A DNA stretch of 64,000 nucleotides. Source: Thraustochytrium sp. TN22 (Eukaryota; Sar; Bigyra; Thraustochytrida; Thraustochytriidae). A model generated the notes under the pieces. It saw nothing but the letters and a program-made list of their open reading frames with translations, had not been told where the DNA came from and searched no databases. The stretch is from assembly GCA_013306675.1 (NCBI GenBank), contig JABLUY010000096.1, positions 58,227 to 122,226 on the forward strand, written 5' to 3'. The position numbers and the translations under genes are program-made. Shown here piece after piece: positions 36,993 through 47,257 of the stretch; positions within the stretch are counted from its first letter, which is position 1; the number at the start of each line of letters is the position of its first letter.

Positions 36993-38975
36993 TCAGTTCT
37001 GCTGCTGCTGCTGCTGCTGCATGTTATGGAAGCCAGCGGGCGCAGTCCGAAAGGAGGCGCCGGAGGCGTCGGAATTGAGGGAGAAGTTGGAGGTAATGGA
37101 GTTGACGGAGCTGCGACGGGCAGCGTCACGAGCGCCGGCCGGGGTCCGGGGGTCGCCGGCGACCAGGATCTCGTTGACATCGGGCACGATCACCGGCTTG
37201 ACCTCGGAGGGCGGGAGGTGCGCCTTGCAAAAGTCGGAGCTGTCGATTGCGCTCTTGTAGCAGTAGTACATGGAGCAGCGCTTGCCGCCGCCGTGGGCCT
37301 TGCAGTAGCCCGTGGGGCCGCGCGCGGACTTGTCGCAGTTGTCATGCTTGCAGCGGCGGCCGCCGCCGTGGGCAATGCAAAAGTCGGTGGAGCCCTGGGC
37401 AGACTTGCGGCAGCCCTGGTGCTGGCAGCGGCGGCCACCACCGTGGGCGATGCAGTGGCTGGTGGAGCCGCGCGCGGACTTGCTGCAGCCTTCGGCCTGG
37501 CAGCGGCGGCCGCCGCCGTGCGAGGCGCAGTAGAGCGTGGTGCTGCGCGCGAGCTTGTCGCAGCCAGCAAAGTGGCAGGTCTTGCCGGCCTGGCGCACGC
37601 TGTTGCGGCGCGCCTTGCTGCTCTTGCTGGCGGTCGAGGCCCGGCGCGAGGTGGCGGGCGAGACGGCTCCGGCGCCCAGGAGAGGCGGCATGTTGTGCAG
37701 ACCGCCGAGCGCGCTGTTGTCCTCCTCCTCCTGCTTCTGCTGTTGCTGCTGAGGTGCAGGCTGCCGAAGCTGCTGCTGCTGCTGCTGCTGCTGCTGGAGT
37801 GAGGCGGGCTGAGCAGGGTCGCTCTTGCGACGTGCGCGTGCGTCGAGGGGATCCTGGCGCGGGCCGGCGGCGGCAGCGTCCGAAGAGGAGGCGGCCGAAG
37901 CGGCGGCCGCGGCATCGGCGAGAGTCTGCATGTGGATGAGCGGCGGCGCGTTGGCCTTGAACGAGGGCGGCAGGCTGGGCCTGCGGCCGTAGGACAGCGG
38001 CGAAGTCTTCTGCTGGCCCTTGTTGCCGTTGTTGGTCTGCGGGGAGGAGGAGAAGAAGCCGGAGCCGCGGAGGTTGGCGAAGAGGCTGTTCGCGTAGGAG
38101 GACAGCGGCGGGGCCTCGAGCCCGAGGCTGCCGGCAGTTTGCGCAGCGTGGTCTTGGGCCTGGTGCGCCTGCGCGGCGGCCAACGACATGGCGTGCAGGC
38201 CGCTGCCGTGGTGCGGCGTCTCGGCGCCGGCCGAGGGCGGCGAGAGCGGCGAGGAGCCGGGCGAGGCGAGCGCCGCGAAGAGGCTGTTGGCGGCGCTGCC
38301 GTGCGGCTGATGTTGCATGAGCCGCGAGTAGGCGGCGAGGAAGGCGTTGGGGTCCGAGACCGAGGCGAGCGAGGACGCGAGCGCGTTGGCGTCGGCCGCG
38401 GGCGGCGCCGACACGGTCGCGGCGCCCTTCTCCTTGCTGGCGGCCGCCAGCGTGGGCGACGGCGTGCGCGGGCGCTTCGAGGGCCGCGCGTCGTCCTTGC
38501 TGCTGGCAGCGGCGCCGGCGGCCTTGGTCTTCTTGTTCTTGTCTGTCGTGTCGGTCAAGGCGGTGGTTGGCATCTCCTGCGAGAGCAGCTGCGGCGGCAT
38601 CTGCTGGAGCTGCTGGAGCTGCTGCGACTGCTGCTGCAGCAGTTGCAGCTGCTGCTGGTGCAGGTTGTTCTGGTGCTGCTGCAGCTGCTGCTGCAGCTGG
38701 GATTCCTGCGGCTGCTGGTGCTGGTGCTGGTGCTGCTGCGCGTTGCTGCTGCGGCCGGGGGCATTGTTGGCGTCAATCAGCTCCTGCAGCATGGCGATTT
38801 TGCGCATGGTCACGTCCTGCTGCTGCTGCAGCAGCATCTTCTGGTGCTGCCGCTGCAGCTCCTGCAGCTGGTCCTGCAGCGCCATGAGCTTGAGCCGGTC
38901 GGCCTCCAGCCCGTCGTTGCCGGCCGCCGCACGTGCCGCCGCCTCACTCGCGCCCTCTGGCGTCGCCACCGTCAT
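36993..38975 (-). CDS. WRKY19-type zinc-finger protein with five tandem C/C/C/H fingers and poly-Gln segments
   Basis: A 660-residue frame from ATG 38975 (MTVATPEGASEAAARAAAGN); the upstream continuation to 39218 is Arg-rich and probably not translated. The N-terminal ~160 residues contain a coiled coil (LKLMALQDQLQELQRQHQKM) and several Gln-rich stretches. A Ser/Ala/Pro-rich middle carries basic patches (RPSKRPRTPSP). Residues ~460-592 hold five fingers of pattern C-x4-C-x10-C-x2-H linked by GGGRRC: CHFAGCDKLARSTTLYCASH, CQAEGCSKSARGSTSHCIAH, CQHQGCRKSAQGSTDFCIAH, CKHDNCDKSARGPTGYCKAH and CSMYYCYKSAIDSSDFCKAH. These are the fingers known from plant WRKY19 and abundant in stramenopiles. No WRKYGQK motif is present. 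I infer a nuclear regulator. It ends in a short poly-Gln tail. Confidence 0.85.
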   Translation of the reverse strand: MTVATPEGASEAAARAAAGNDGLEADRLKLMALQDQLQELQRQHQKMLLQQQQDVTMRKIAMLQELIDANNAPGRSSNAQQHQHQHQQPQESQLQQQLQQHQNNLHQQQLQLLQQQSQQLQQLQQMPPQLLSQEMPTTALTDTTDKNKKTKAAGAAASSKDDARPSKRPRTPSPTLAAASKEKGAATVSAPPAADANALASSLASVSDPNAFLAAYSRLMQHQPHGSAANSLFAALASPGSSPLSPPSAGAETPHHGSGLHAMSLAAAQAHQAQDHAAQTAGSLGLEAPPLSSYANSLFANLRGSGFFSSSPQTNNGNKGQQKTSPLSYGRRPSLPPSFKANAPPLIHMQTLADAAAAASAASSSDAAAAGPRQDPLDARARRKSDPAQPASLQQQQQQQQQLRQPAPQQQQQKQEEEDNSALGGLHNMPPLLGAGAVSPATSRRASTASKSSKARRNSVRQAGKTCHFAGCDKLARSTTLYCASHGGGRRCQAEGCSKSARGSTSHCIAHGGGRRCQHQGCRKSAQGSTDFCIAHGGGRRCKHDNCDKSARGPTGYCKAHGGGKRCSMYYCYKSAIDSSDFCKAHLPPSEVKPVIVPDVNEILVAGDPRTPAGARDAARRSSVNSITSNFSLNSDASGASFRTAPAGFHNMQQQQQQQN

Positions 38976-41900
38976 GACGATCGCGCCACTCGCTCGTTCG
39001 CTCGCTCGCTCGCTCGCTCGCTCGCCGCGCCGCGCGCTCGCGCCGCTCGCGCCGCGCGCTCGCCGCCGCCGCGTGGGGAGGCGCCGCCGCCGCCGAGCCT
39101 CGCCTCGCCTCGCCTCGCCGCGCCGAGCCGCACGCGCGCGGTCGCGGGTCTGGCCGCGCCGACGAGGCACTCGACGGCCGTTCAGCCGCCGCGCCTTTTC
39201 ACGCGCCGACCCACTCACGCGCCGCGCTTCCGCTGCGCCTCTAGCCCTCGCTGGTCAGCGCTGGTCAGCGCCTGTTGCTGTTTGCCGGCTTGCTGTTGCT
39301 TCTTTCCTTCTTTCTTTCTTTCTCTCCGCCCGCGCCGGCCCGCCTCCGGCTCGCCGCGGCCGCCGCTTGCCCGCCGCTTGCCCGCCGCGCCGCCGCCGCC
39401 GCTCGCGCGGCCGCCGCTGCCGGTCGGTCTGTCTGCGCGCCGCCGCGCGCCGCCGCCCGCCCGCTCGCTCGCCCGCGCGCCGGCCCGGGAGGGGGGGCTG
39501 GATGGCTGGCCGGATGGATGGAGCGAGGCGAGGAAGAGGCGGAGGGATTGGACGCGACTGCGACCCCCTCGCTAGCCTGGCCGGCCGCCGCGCGTGCCGC
39601 TCCCGCCTGCCGCGCCGGCTCCCGGCTCGCCGCCCGCCGCGCGCGCGCGCGCGCGCCGCCGGCGCCGCCGCTGCCGCTCGCTCGCTCGCTCGCCGCCGCG
39701 GGGCCGCGCCGCCTGCCGCGCCGCCGCTGCCGCGCCGGACCAGCCGGAGGGGAGGGGAGGCGGAGAGCGCGCCGCGGGCTCGAACCGACTTTGCCTGCCT
39801 CCTCGTCGCTCGCTGCCTGCCAGGCCGCCGCGCTGCGCCACGCTGCGCTGCGCTGCTGCCCGACTCGCCTCCTGCCGTGCCAGCGCCGGCGAACGAGACT
39901 CCGCTCTGCTTGCTTGCGCGCCTGCCTGCGAGCGCCGCGAGCCGGCTGGCGGCCAACTCTCCGCGCTCTCTCTCTCTCTCTCTCTCTTTCTCGCCGCCGC
40001 CGAGCGCGGCCGCGCGGCCGCCGAGCGCGCTGCTGCGTGCGAGCGTGGCGCGCGTGAGCGGGCTGGACGCGCGGCGGCGCTGCTGCTGCCAGCTGCCGCG
40101 TCAAGTGGCGGGCGGCGGGCGGGGCCTGGCAGGCAGGAGGCAGGCAGGCAGGCAGGAGGGCACGCCAGGCCTCTGCACGACGGTGATGGAGGATGGGGGA
40201 GTGGCGAACGAACGAATGGAGCGCAACCGCGCGCTTCCAGCGCTCCTGGACGCTGGTGCCTGCCTGCCTGCCAGGCCTGCCTGCGTCGCAGCCTCGCCTC
40301 GCAGGGGGACTCGGAGGCCAGTGCCGCAGTGCGCCGAGTGCGAGGCGAGACTGGGAGTCTTGCACGCAGGCTGGAGTCTGGACCTAGCTAGCTACTAGCC
40401 GGCCGGGCTAGCCGGAGCGAGCTAAGTTAGCTGCTGCTGCGCTCGCCTGCCAGCCTGGGTGGCGCGCCGAGTTCTCCGCCACGCGGCTGTGTTTCGCGCC
40501 CCGACCCGCCTCGCTCGCTCCCTAGCTAGCGAGCTAGCGAAGAGGGACAAGCGGTGGGCCTGGCCGTCCGCCGCCGCCCGCCTCAGCTGCCCGCCGGCGC
40601 GGCGCGCTCGCACGCGCCTCACGCGCAACGGCGAGCCTGATCAGAGGCCGAGGCTCGGACGCGGGGCGCCGCGCGTCGGGTGGGTCGGGCCCGCGCGGCG
40701 GTCCCGTCGCGCCGCGCCTGGTCGGCGTGCGTGCCGCGCGGGCTCGGCTGAGTCAGCGCCCTGGCTGACTGTCTGCCTGGCACAGGCACAGGCGGCGAGC
40801 CTCAGGCGCTCTGCTCTGCCTTGCCCGTGGCCGCTGCGCTGGGCTGGCCTACGTGAGCCAGGGAGGCAGCGGCGCACGCGCTGCCACTGCCTGCCAGCGC
40901 CGCGGTGACGACGGGCAGGCTGGGGCAGCCGGTCGGCGGGCGGCCGGCGCGCAGCCTCGCAGGCAGGCAGGCAGGCAGGCCAAGCCGCTGGCTGGGCTCC
41001 GTTGCGTTTCCGAAAAACAGAAAGGACGAATCGAATTCGAAAGCGCGGCCAGCGAGGCGAGCAGCCCAGCGACCAACTAACCAAGCTGCTCGGCGCCGCC
41101 GCCGAGCCGCGCCGCCGCGCCGCGCCGACCCAGGCCGAGCCGAGCCGAGCCGCGCCCGAGAGCCCGAGCCCGAGCCCGAGCGCGACCGTGCCCCTGGCCG
41201 CGCGCTCTTCTCCCAGCGCTGTGCCTGTCGCGGCAGGAGCAGCAGGCGCCTGCCAGGCGCGGCACGCGTCGCGGCCCGTGCCGCCACCGCGCGGAGCGTG
41301 CCGCCTGCCGCCTCAGCTCAGTCAGCTGGCCGCCCGGCGTGCCGGCGTGCCGCCGCCGCCGCCCTGCGCGCGAGGAACGCGCGCGCCGCCGGCCAGCCAG
41401 CTCCGAGCCTCGCGGCGCGCGGCCGCGGCGGCTCCGGCGGCCAGCCAGGCAGGCCGCTCACTGAGCGCGCGGCTGCGCGACGCCGCGGCCGCTCGGGCGC
41501 CGCGCGCTCTCCGCTCGGCCGCGCCTCGCCGAAAGCCCTCCGCGGCGCGGGCCGGGGGCCTGACGGCCTGCCAGGCCTGCAGCGGCCGCGCGGCGCAGAC
41601 CGGGCCGCCACTGCTCAGCCGCCAGGCAGGCGAGTCTCGCGGGATCGTGGCGCACTGCCGGCAGCGGCTGGCCGCACTTGGTTGACTCGGAAAGTAGTAG
41701 GCTACGTAACGTGGGCCAGTCACGGTAGCCGGCCGGCCGGTGGCCGCGGATGAACTTGAAGCACGAGGACGCAACCGGCGGTCACCGCGAGGGCGCGGCG
41801 CCGCGGGGACGCGGGATCGCGAGCTGAGGCGAGCTCGACGCCGAGGCCGGGGCCGCCGGCGAGCCCGGGTGCGAGGCGGAGTCCGAGAGATCTAGCGAGG

Positions 41901-43169
41901 GTCCGAGTCGAGTCCGCTCGGCGGCGAGGCGGAGAGCGGGCGACTCGGAGAGCGGCCGTGGCCAGCCAGAGCGAGCTGCGGCAGGCACTCGGGCGAGGCT
42001 GGCGACCGGCGAGGCGGAGGCGGATCGGATCGTTCCGCACTGATGCACGGCCTGTCGCCAGCACGAGGAGGAGGAGGAGGAGTCCTGGAGCCGCCACTGT
42101 GCCTCTCATCATCACTGCGAGACTGAGACGAACCAGGAGAGGGGCCCGATCATGAGGATCGCGCGCTGGTGCTGGGTGTCAGAGCTGCGTTGCGATCATG
42201 AGCTGCGCGCTGCCGGGCCAGCGCCGCCGGCGGGATGCGATGCAACGGCGTGGCGCTGCCAGGCAGCTCCGCGTCGCGGCCGAGTCGCGTCCGAGGCCCG
42301 CGCAGCAGCGCAGCGGCAGCCGCGTTGCATGCATGGCACGGCGGCGCAGCGCTCGCGGCGCTGCGCCCGCATGCGCGTGGCGCGTGCGGCGCGCGGGTCG
42401 AGGAGGCCAGCCGGCGCGGCGCCGGCGGCACAGGCACGTGCAGCGCCGGGCGTGCAGCGCGCCAGACCGCAGTGTCGTGGTCGGCGCTGGCCACATGGCA
42501 TGGAGACGGTGGCGGACGCAGGCCGGTGCGACGTGTCCCTTCTAGTTGTCACTGGCACTGTCAGTCATGATCACGCGTCACTGGCACTTGGAGGCTTCGT
42601 ATTCGTCAACAGTGCCACTGCACTGCAGTGGGCCGCGGCGGCCCGGGCGTCGCGAACGCGAGGCTGGCAGACTCTCGCGCTGAGCGGCGGCCGCCGAGTC
42701 CGAGCGCCGAGCGGCGGCGCTCTCAGCCAGCCTGAGGCCGTCTTGTAGCCGGCGAGCGGGCGGATTGATGATGACTGATTGTGACCTTGTCTCCCTCACG
42801 GCCGAGAGCCTCGCGTCGTCGCGTGACGTTCGTTGACATGATGAGTCGGATCGGCGAGCACGATGATCGGCGCCGCGCATGAGCACAGCCAAGCGCAACC
42901 ACAAGTGGCGCGCGGGGACCCGGTGCGCAGGGCACACCGCAACCATGGTCGTGCAGTGGCACACTGGCACGCCGTGGCAGCGCCGCCAAGGCCAAGTCGC
43001 GCCGCGCCGCGGGCCGGGGCTTGAATGAAGACTCGGACCACCGCATGATCTTGCTCAAGGCTGCTTGGCGCAGAGCTTGCCTGTGCTTTCTTTTGCCCCT
43101 ACGCGTCTGCAGTGCCCTCTCTCACCATCATAATGACTGACTCGGACAGTGAGTCAGAAGAAGCAAAGC
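38976..43169. other. Long GC-rich region without a supportable gene
   Basis: Open frames are plentiful on both strands only because stop codons are rare at this base composition; their translations are Arg/Ala/Pro-rich and overlap. Visible simple repeats are (GCTC)n near 38990-39020, (CT)n at 39966-39987, (GGCA)n near 40139-40157 and 40960-40981, a CTAGCTAGCGAGCTAGCG cluster near 40520, and (CCGAG)n-type units near 41135-41180. No RNA gene landmark was seen. Confidence 0.45.
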
Positions 43170-45560
43170 ATGAACCTAACTGCCGGCCCGGGCAGCATGG
43201 ACGCGGGCGCGCGCGCGGCGGCGGAGGCGCTGGCGCGCGGGGAGGGCTCGCGGCGCAGGTGGAGCCTGTTCCTGGAGACGCGCGCGCTGCTGGAGCGGTG
43301 CGCCAAGCTGGGGCTGGACACGGGCGGCAGCGCGCGGCGCGATGCGGCGGAGGCGGCCTTGGAGGCGCACGCGGCCGAGGTGGCGCGCAAGCTGGCGGCA
43401 CGCGAGGTCTGGGAGCTGCGCGACGAGTGCCTGCGGCGCAAGCTGGACGTGCTGGGCAAGCGCAAGGAGCTCGAGGAGCGCCTCATGCTGTCCAAGGTCT
43501 GCGGCATCGAGCGCGACACCGTCGCCTCGCTGCTCATGAACATGTACGGGCTCGCGCTCAAGAGGGGCAAGGGCCGCCCACCCAAGCAGCGCGCGTCCAT
43601 CGAGGGCGACCCGCTGCTACTGCTCCCCGGCGCTGACCTGCGCAACATGCTCGCGGCGCGCGGCCTCGCTCTCTACGGCCGCAAGAAGGACATGGTCGAC
43701 CGCCTGCGCCTCGGCAAAAACAAGACCCGCGGCCGCCCGCCCAAAAGCCGCGACCTGCTCGAAGCCATGGCCTCGCGCGACGCGGCATCCTCCCCGCAAG
43801 TTCGCTCCTCATACCCTTACTCCCACTCTCGCTCGCCTTCGCCTTCGCCTTTGCCACGTGCACGCCCACCCAAGCGCCAGGCCGCGCACATCGCCGACCT
43901 GCACGCTTCAGCGGCCATCGACAGCTCCGACGACGAACGCCAACACCACGCAGGCTTCGCGGCAGAGCCTGCCGCACGCCGCCGTGCCGTCGCTTCGCCC
44001 GACGCCGACTCGCCCTCCCCCATGCGCCGCGGCCGCCCGCGCCTGCCCGCTCACGACGACGGCTCGGCTTCCGATGCCGACTACATGGAAGACCAGGGCA
44101 CCGAGCAGGAGGACGACGAGGAGGACGGCGACGGCAACAACGTCGAGGAGAGAGACCACGAGAACCACGGCCGCGCTCGCGGCCGAGGAGCCTCAGCCGC
44201 GTCAAGCCCGCCCAGCCGCCCCGCAAAACGCTTCTCATCCACATCCTCTTACTCGTCTTCCGCCGCGTCCCGCTCCGCCTCGCGGCCGCGCGCCGTTCCG
44301 GCCGCCTTGCTCGGCGCCGCCAAGGACCTTGCGCGCGTCGTCCGCGACCAGGACGACCTGGACGACCTGGACGACCGGCTCAATGCCGCCGTCGCCACCG
44401 ATGCCCCGCGCCGCAAATTGAACCGCCGCAGTCCCGATGACCCCGCCACCGACGCCTTCGTCAAGCTCTACCGCCGCCGCAAGTGCACCTCCTTCCCCCC
44501 GGTGCGCCTCGCCGACCTGCGCGAGCAGTTCGCCCACGCACGCCCGCTCACGCGCGAGCAGACCGAGGAGGATGCCGTCGCCATCATCAACGCTTACTTC
44601 CGCCGTAAGTGCGACCCAGTCCTTGGTCGCCCGCCCGACCTCAGCTGGAACAAGACCGAGCTGCGCGACCTCTGCACCGAAAAGGAGATCAACAATCAGA
44701 ATGAAAAGGGCGAGCTCCTGGACCGCGCCCTGCAGCACGCAAAGTCACGCGCGCGTGGCCTCCTCTCCACGCACAAGAGTTACGAGCTCCGCGCCGACGC
44801 CTGGATCGACTACGCCCCGCTCGTGCCGGGCTACCCGCCCGCTGACCTGCGCAAGCGTCACCGCGCCGAACCCGTTCTCAGCGGCCGCTACTCCATCGGC
44901 ATGGATGGCGTCGCCGTCGATGGCATCCCCATCCTCTCCGCGCCCGACCTGCAGAGCATGCACCACCGCCAGCTCGGCTGGATTCCCGTCAGGCACGCCG
45001 AGCGTACCGCGCCTGACAACCCCTCCGCGAACTGGCTGCGGGCGCACATACACTTCTTCGCCCTCGAGCACTTTCTCCCCGCCGAGCCTGACGCCGCTAC
45101 CCAAGACGAGCTCGCTCGGGCCCTTGAGCAGGCTGTCCTTCTCGGCCTCTGCTTCGAGCCCGCCGCTCACGTTCAGCGCGCCCTTCTCCCCCTCAAGCAC
45201 GAGCTCGTTGCCCGATACAAAGCCCGCATCGAGAAATTTGGCGGCGAATTCGTCCCGCGCCAACACCCTGACCACGGCTACTCACGCAATCCCGCGCTCT
45301 TCGAATGGCGCGCTGCCCGTCTCGCCGCCCTCGGCCCGGCAGACCCGATCGATCAACCCACTGCGAGCGCAAGCTCCTCTACCCTTCCTGCCGAAGGCGC
45401 CCACCTCGACGCTCACCGCGGCGGCGACCCAGACCTCGCTATGCTCACCTCTCTTATCGAAGTCGAGCCCTATCTCGTGCTGCGCCCGCCACCGCCCCCG
45501 CGTCTCGCCGACCAGGATGCCGATCTCGCTGCTCGTCTATTACGTCTCGCCGCGGTATGA
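43170..45560 (+). CDS. Probable DNA-binding protein with AT-hooks and SAP-like repeats
   Basis: A 796-residue frame from the first ATG at 43170; ATG 43197 (MDAGARAAAEAL) is an equally plausible start. Three AT-hook cores are visible: GKGRPPKQR at ~130, TRGRPPKSR at ~187 and RRGRPRLP at ~283. Three helix-pair segments resemble SAP motifs: ELRDECLRRKLDVLGKRKEL at ~90, DLRNMLAARGLALYGRKKDM at ~160, and ELRDLCTEKEINNQNEKGEL at ~500. A Ser/Arg/Pro-rich middle with an acidic stretch separates the halves. The C-terminal ~250 residues are a compact-looking domain (LDRALQHAKSRARGLLSTHK, then PADLRKRHRAEPVLSGRYSI) that I do not recognise. AT-hooks and SAP motifs bind AT-rich or scaffold-attached DNA, so a chromatin role is inferred. 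No enzyme motif is seen. Confidence 0.6.
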   Translation: MNLTAGPGSMDAGARAAAEALARGEGSRRRWSLFLETRALLERCAKLGLDTGGSARRDAAEAALEAHAAEVARKLAAREVWELRDECLRRKLDVLGKRKELEERLMLSKVCGIERDTVASLLMNMYGLALKRGKGRPPKQRASIEGDPLLLLPGADLRNMLAARGLALYGRKKDMVDRLRLGKNKTRGRPPKSRDLLEAMASRDAASSPQVRSSYPYSHSRSPSPSPLPRARPPKRQAAHIADLHASAAIDSSDDERQHHAGFAAEPAARRRAVASPDADSPSPMRRGRPRLPAHDDGSASDADYMEDQGTEQEDDEEDGDGNNVEERDHENHGRARGRGASAASSPPSRPAKRFSSTSSYSSSAASRSASRPRAVPAALLGAAKDLARVVRDQDDLDDLDDRLNAAVATDAPRRKLNRRSPDDPATDAFVKLYRRRKCTSFPPVRLADLREQFAHARPLTREQTEEDAVAIINAYFRRKCDPVLGRPPDLSWNKTELRDLCTEKEINNQNEKGELLDRALQHAKSRARGLLSTHKSYELRADAWIDYAPLVPGYPPADLRKRHRAEPVLSGRYSIGMDGVAVDGIPILSAPDLQSMHHRQLGWIPVRHAERTAPDNPSANWLRAHIHFFALEHFLPAEPDAATQDELARALEQAVLLGLCFEPAAHVQRALLPLKHELVARYKARIEKFGGEFVPRQHPDHGYSRNPALFEWRAARLAALGPADPIDQPTASASSSTLPAEGAHLDAHRGGDPDLAMLTSLIEVEPYLVLRPPPPPRLADQDADLAARLLRLAAV

Positions 45561-46061
45561 GATGAGAAGCGAGCTTCATCAAATGGAAAATGAGAATAAA
45601 TACCCTGAACCCTACCAAGCACCCGCAACTCTTGACCGAGGCGATGACGCGCTTCTCTGATCTGACTCTTGGCCTCGCCCAGGCGCCCAGGCGCTTCTCT
45701 GATAACTCTTGGCCTCCCATGCCTTGAGTTGCCCCTCTCTGACAGTGAGTGAGTGAGTTAGTTGTCTTGGTCGCCCTCTCAGGCGTGTGCTCCTCGGCCG
45801 CCCCCTGCACCAGCACGACGCATCGGACGCCTGTTTTCTCTTCAGCCTTCTCCCCAATCATCCCAAGGCTCTAGCTGGCTCGCTAGAGCTCGCTATAGAA
45901 GCCACCAAGACCAAACAGTGCCCTTCCTCGTTGGCGTACTACATCCTCTGCAAGACGAAAAGCCTCAAGAAGCGGCGTAACGGGATCGAGCTTTCTCGCA
46001 TCCTCGGCGACCCAGGCTGGCATCGGCAAAGCGGCGGCGGCGGCGGTGGAGGTGGTGGTGG

Positions 46062-46092
<31 letters not shown>

Positions 46093-46187
46093 AGTGGCCC
46101 AGCGCGGCGCTTCCGTCGCTTCGCCGACTTCGGCATCGGCAGCAGCAGCGGCCACGACCACGGACGGCGGCGCTCAAAGCACCCGCC
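45561..46187. other. Intergenic region before the KDEL receptor gene
   Basis: No gene recognised. A (GGC/GGT)n run occupies 46031-46093. Its translation would be poly-Gly in one frame, but there is no further support for coding. Confidence 0.45.
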
Positions 46188-46868
46188 ATGAACATCTTCA
46201 GGTTAGGCGGTGACATGGTGCACCTCGCGAGCTTCGCGATCTTGTTCCTCAAGATGCTGAGCTCGCGGTCGGTGGAGGGTCTCTCGCTCAAGACGCAGGA
46301 GCTCTACCTGCTGGTCTTCGTGACACGGTACCTGGACCTCTTCTCGTTCCTGGCGTCGCCGACCTTTGACTTCTTGCACATCTACAACTTCTTCATGAAG
46401 ATCATCTACATCGCGGCCTCCGCGACCATCGTGTACTACTTCCGGCGAAAGCAGCCGTGGAACGCCACCTACAAGGAGCGCGAGGACAGCTTCATGCACC
46501 TGCAGTTCGCCGTTGCGCCATGTGCGGTGCTGGCGCTTCTCATCCACAGTGAGTTCACCATCATGGAACTGCTCTGGACCTTCTCCATCTACCTCGAGGC
46601 CATTGCCATCATGCCGCAGCTCATTCTTATGCAGCGCTTCGGCAACATCGAGAACCTCACGGCCAACTACGTGGCCTGCCTCGGCGCCTACCGTGGCCTC
46701 TACATCCTTAACTGGATCTATCGCTACTTTAGCGAGGACTCCTACCACTCCTCCAAGGTCACCTGGATTGTCTGGCTCTCTGGCATTGTGCAGACCGCCC
46801 TTTACTGCGACTTCTTTTACTACTACGCTCTTTCCAAGTGGTACAACAAGACCATGCTTCCCAAGTGA
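46188..46868 (+). CDS. ERD2: ER lumen protein-retaining receptor (KDEL/HDEL receptor, ERD2)
   Basis: A 226-residue frame from ATG 46188, the usual length for the family. Landmarks are MNIFRLGGDMVHLASFAIL, GLSLKTQELYLLVFVTRYLD, FLHIYNFFMKIIYIAASATI, then HSEFTIMELLWTFSIYLEAI, AIMPQLILMQRFGNIENLTA, YRGLYILNWIYRYF and DFFYYYALSKW. The seven membrane segments are evident. ERD2 binds HDEL/KDEL tails in the Golgi at acidic pH and returns escaped ER residents in COPI vesicles. One difference from most homologues is LKMLSSRSVEGLSLKTQ in place of the LKIxKxxSCxGISLKTQ segment: the Cys is Val and an acidic residue precedes the Gly. The Lys-rich cytosolic tail ends TMLPK. Confidence 0.97.
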   Translation: MNIFRLGGDMVHLASFAILFLKMLSSRSVEGLSLKTQELYLLVFVTRYLDLFSFLASPTFDFLHIYNFFMKIIYIAASATIVYYFRRKQPWNATYKEREDSFMHLQFAVAPCAVLALLIHSEFTIMELLWTFSIYLEAIAIMPQLILMQRFGNIENLTANYVACLGAYRGLYILNWIYRYFSEDSYHSSKVTWIVWLSGIVQTALYCDFFYYYALSKWYNKTMLPK

Positions 46869-47257
46869 GCTGTGTCGGGATACACTGTGCTTGGGCTGCG
46901 TGCGAGGGCGGGCGTGAGTTGGCACAAGGCAGCTGGCGCTTCTCCTGTCTCTCTCACTCTCACTCACTCACTCACTCACCCACTCTCTCTTTTTTTTTTT
47001 TCCACCAACGCACGTGCCTCGCGTCTTCATCCTGACATGGGAGCTCTAGTAGAGAGCGTCCCTCTTGCCCCCGGGCAATCCTCTGACAGAGTTATCAGCA
47101 TAAACTGGTCTGTACCTTTTCCCCAGCTCTCCCGCCGCCACGTCTCCCGCCACCCGTCCCCACCCCTGGCACCCCCTCCACTCTGTTGCAGATTCATTAG
47201 CGACCTGATCGAGTCGGTCCAGCTTTGATTGTTCGTTGCTATTTTAGTGGTAGTTAC
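46869..47257. other. Convergent spacer, KDEL receptor / ubiquitin protease
   Basis: Contains (CTCA)n at about 46960-46980 followed by a pyrimidine and T-rich run near 46983-47001. No gene recognised. Confidence 0.45.

Noticed and set aside
38347-40398. 683-codon plus-strand frame opposite the zinc-finger gene
   Set aside because: It is antisense to a protein with clear family motifs. Its Ser/Cys/Arg-rich translation is the usual shadow of Gln-rich and GC-rich sequence.
39265-42494. Many Arg/Ala-rich frames in the 39-43 kb region
   Set aside because: High GC removes stop codons. Frames overlap on both strands and show no motif or codon signature of neighbouring genes.
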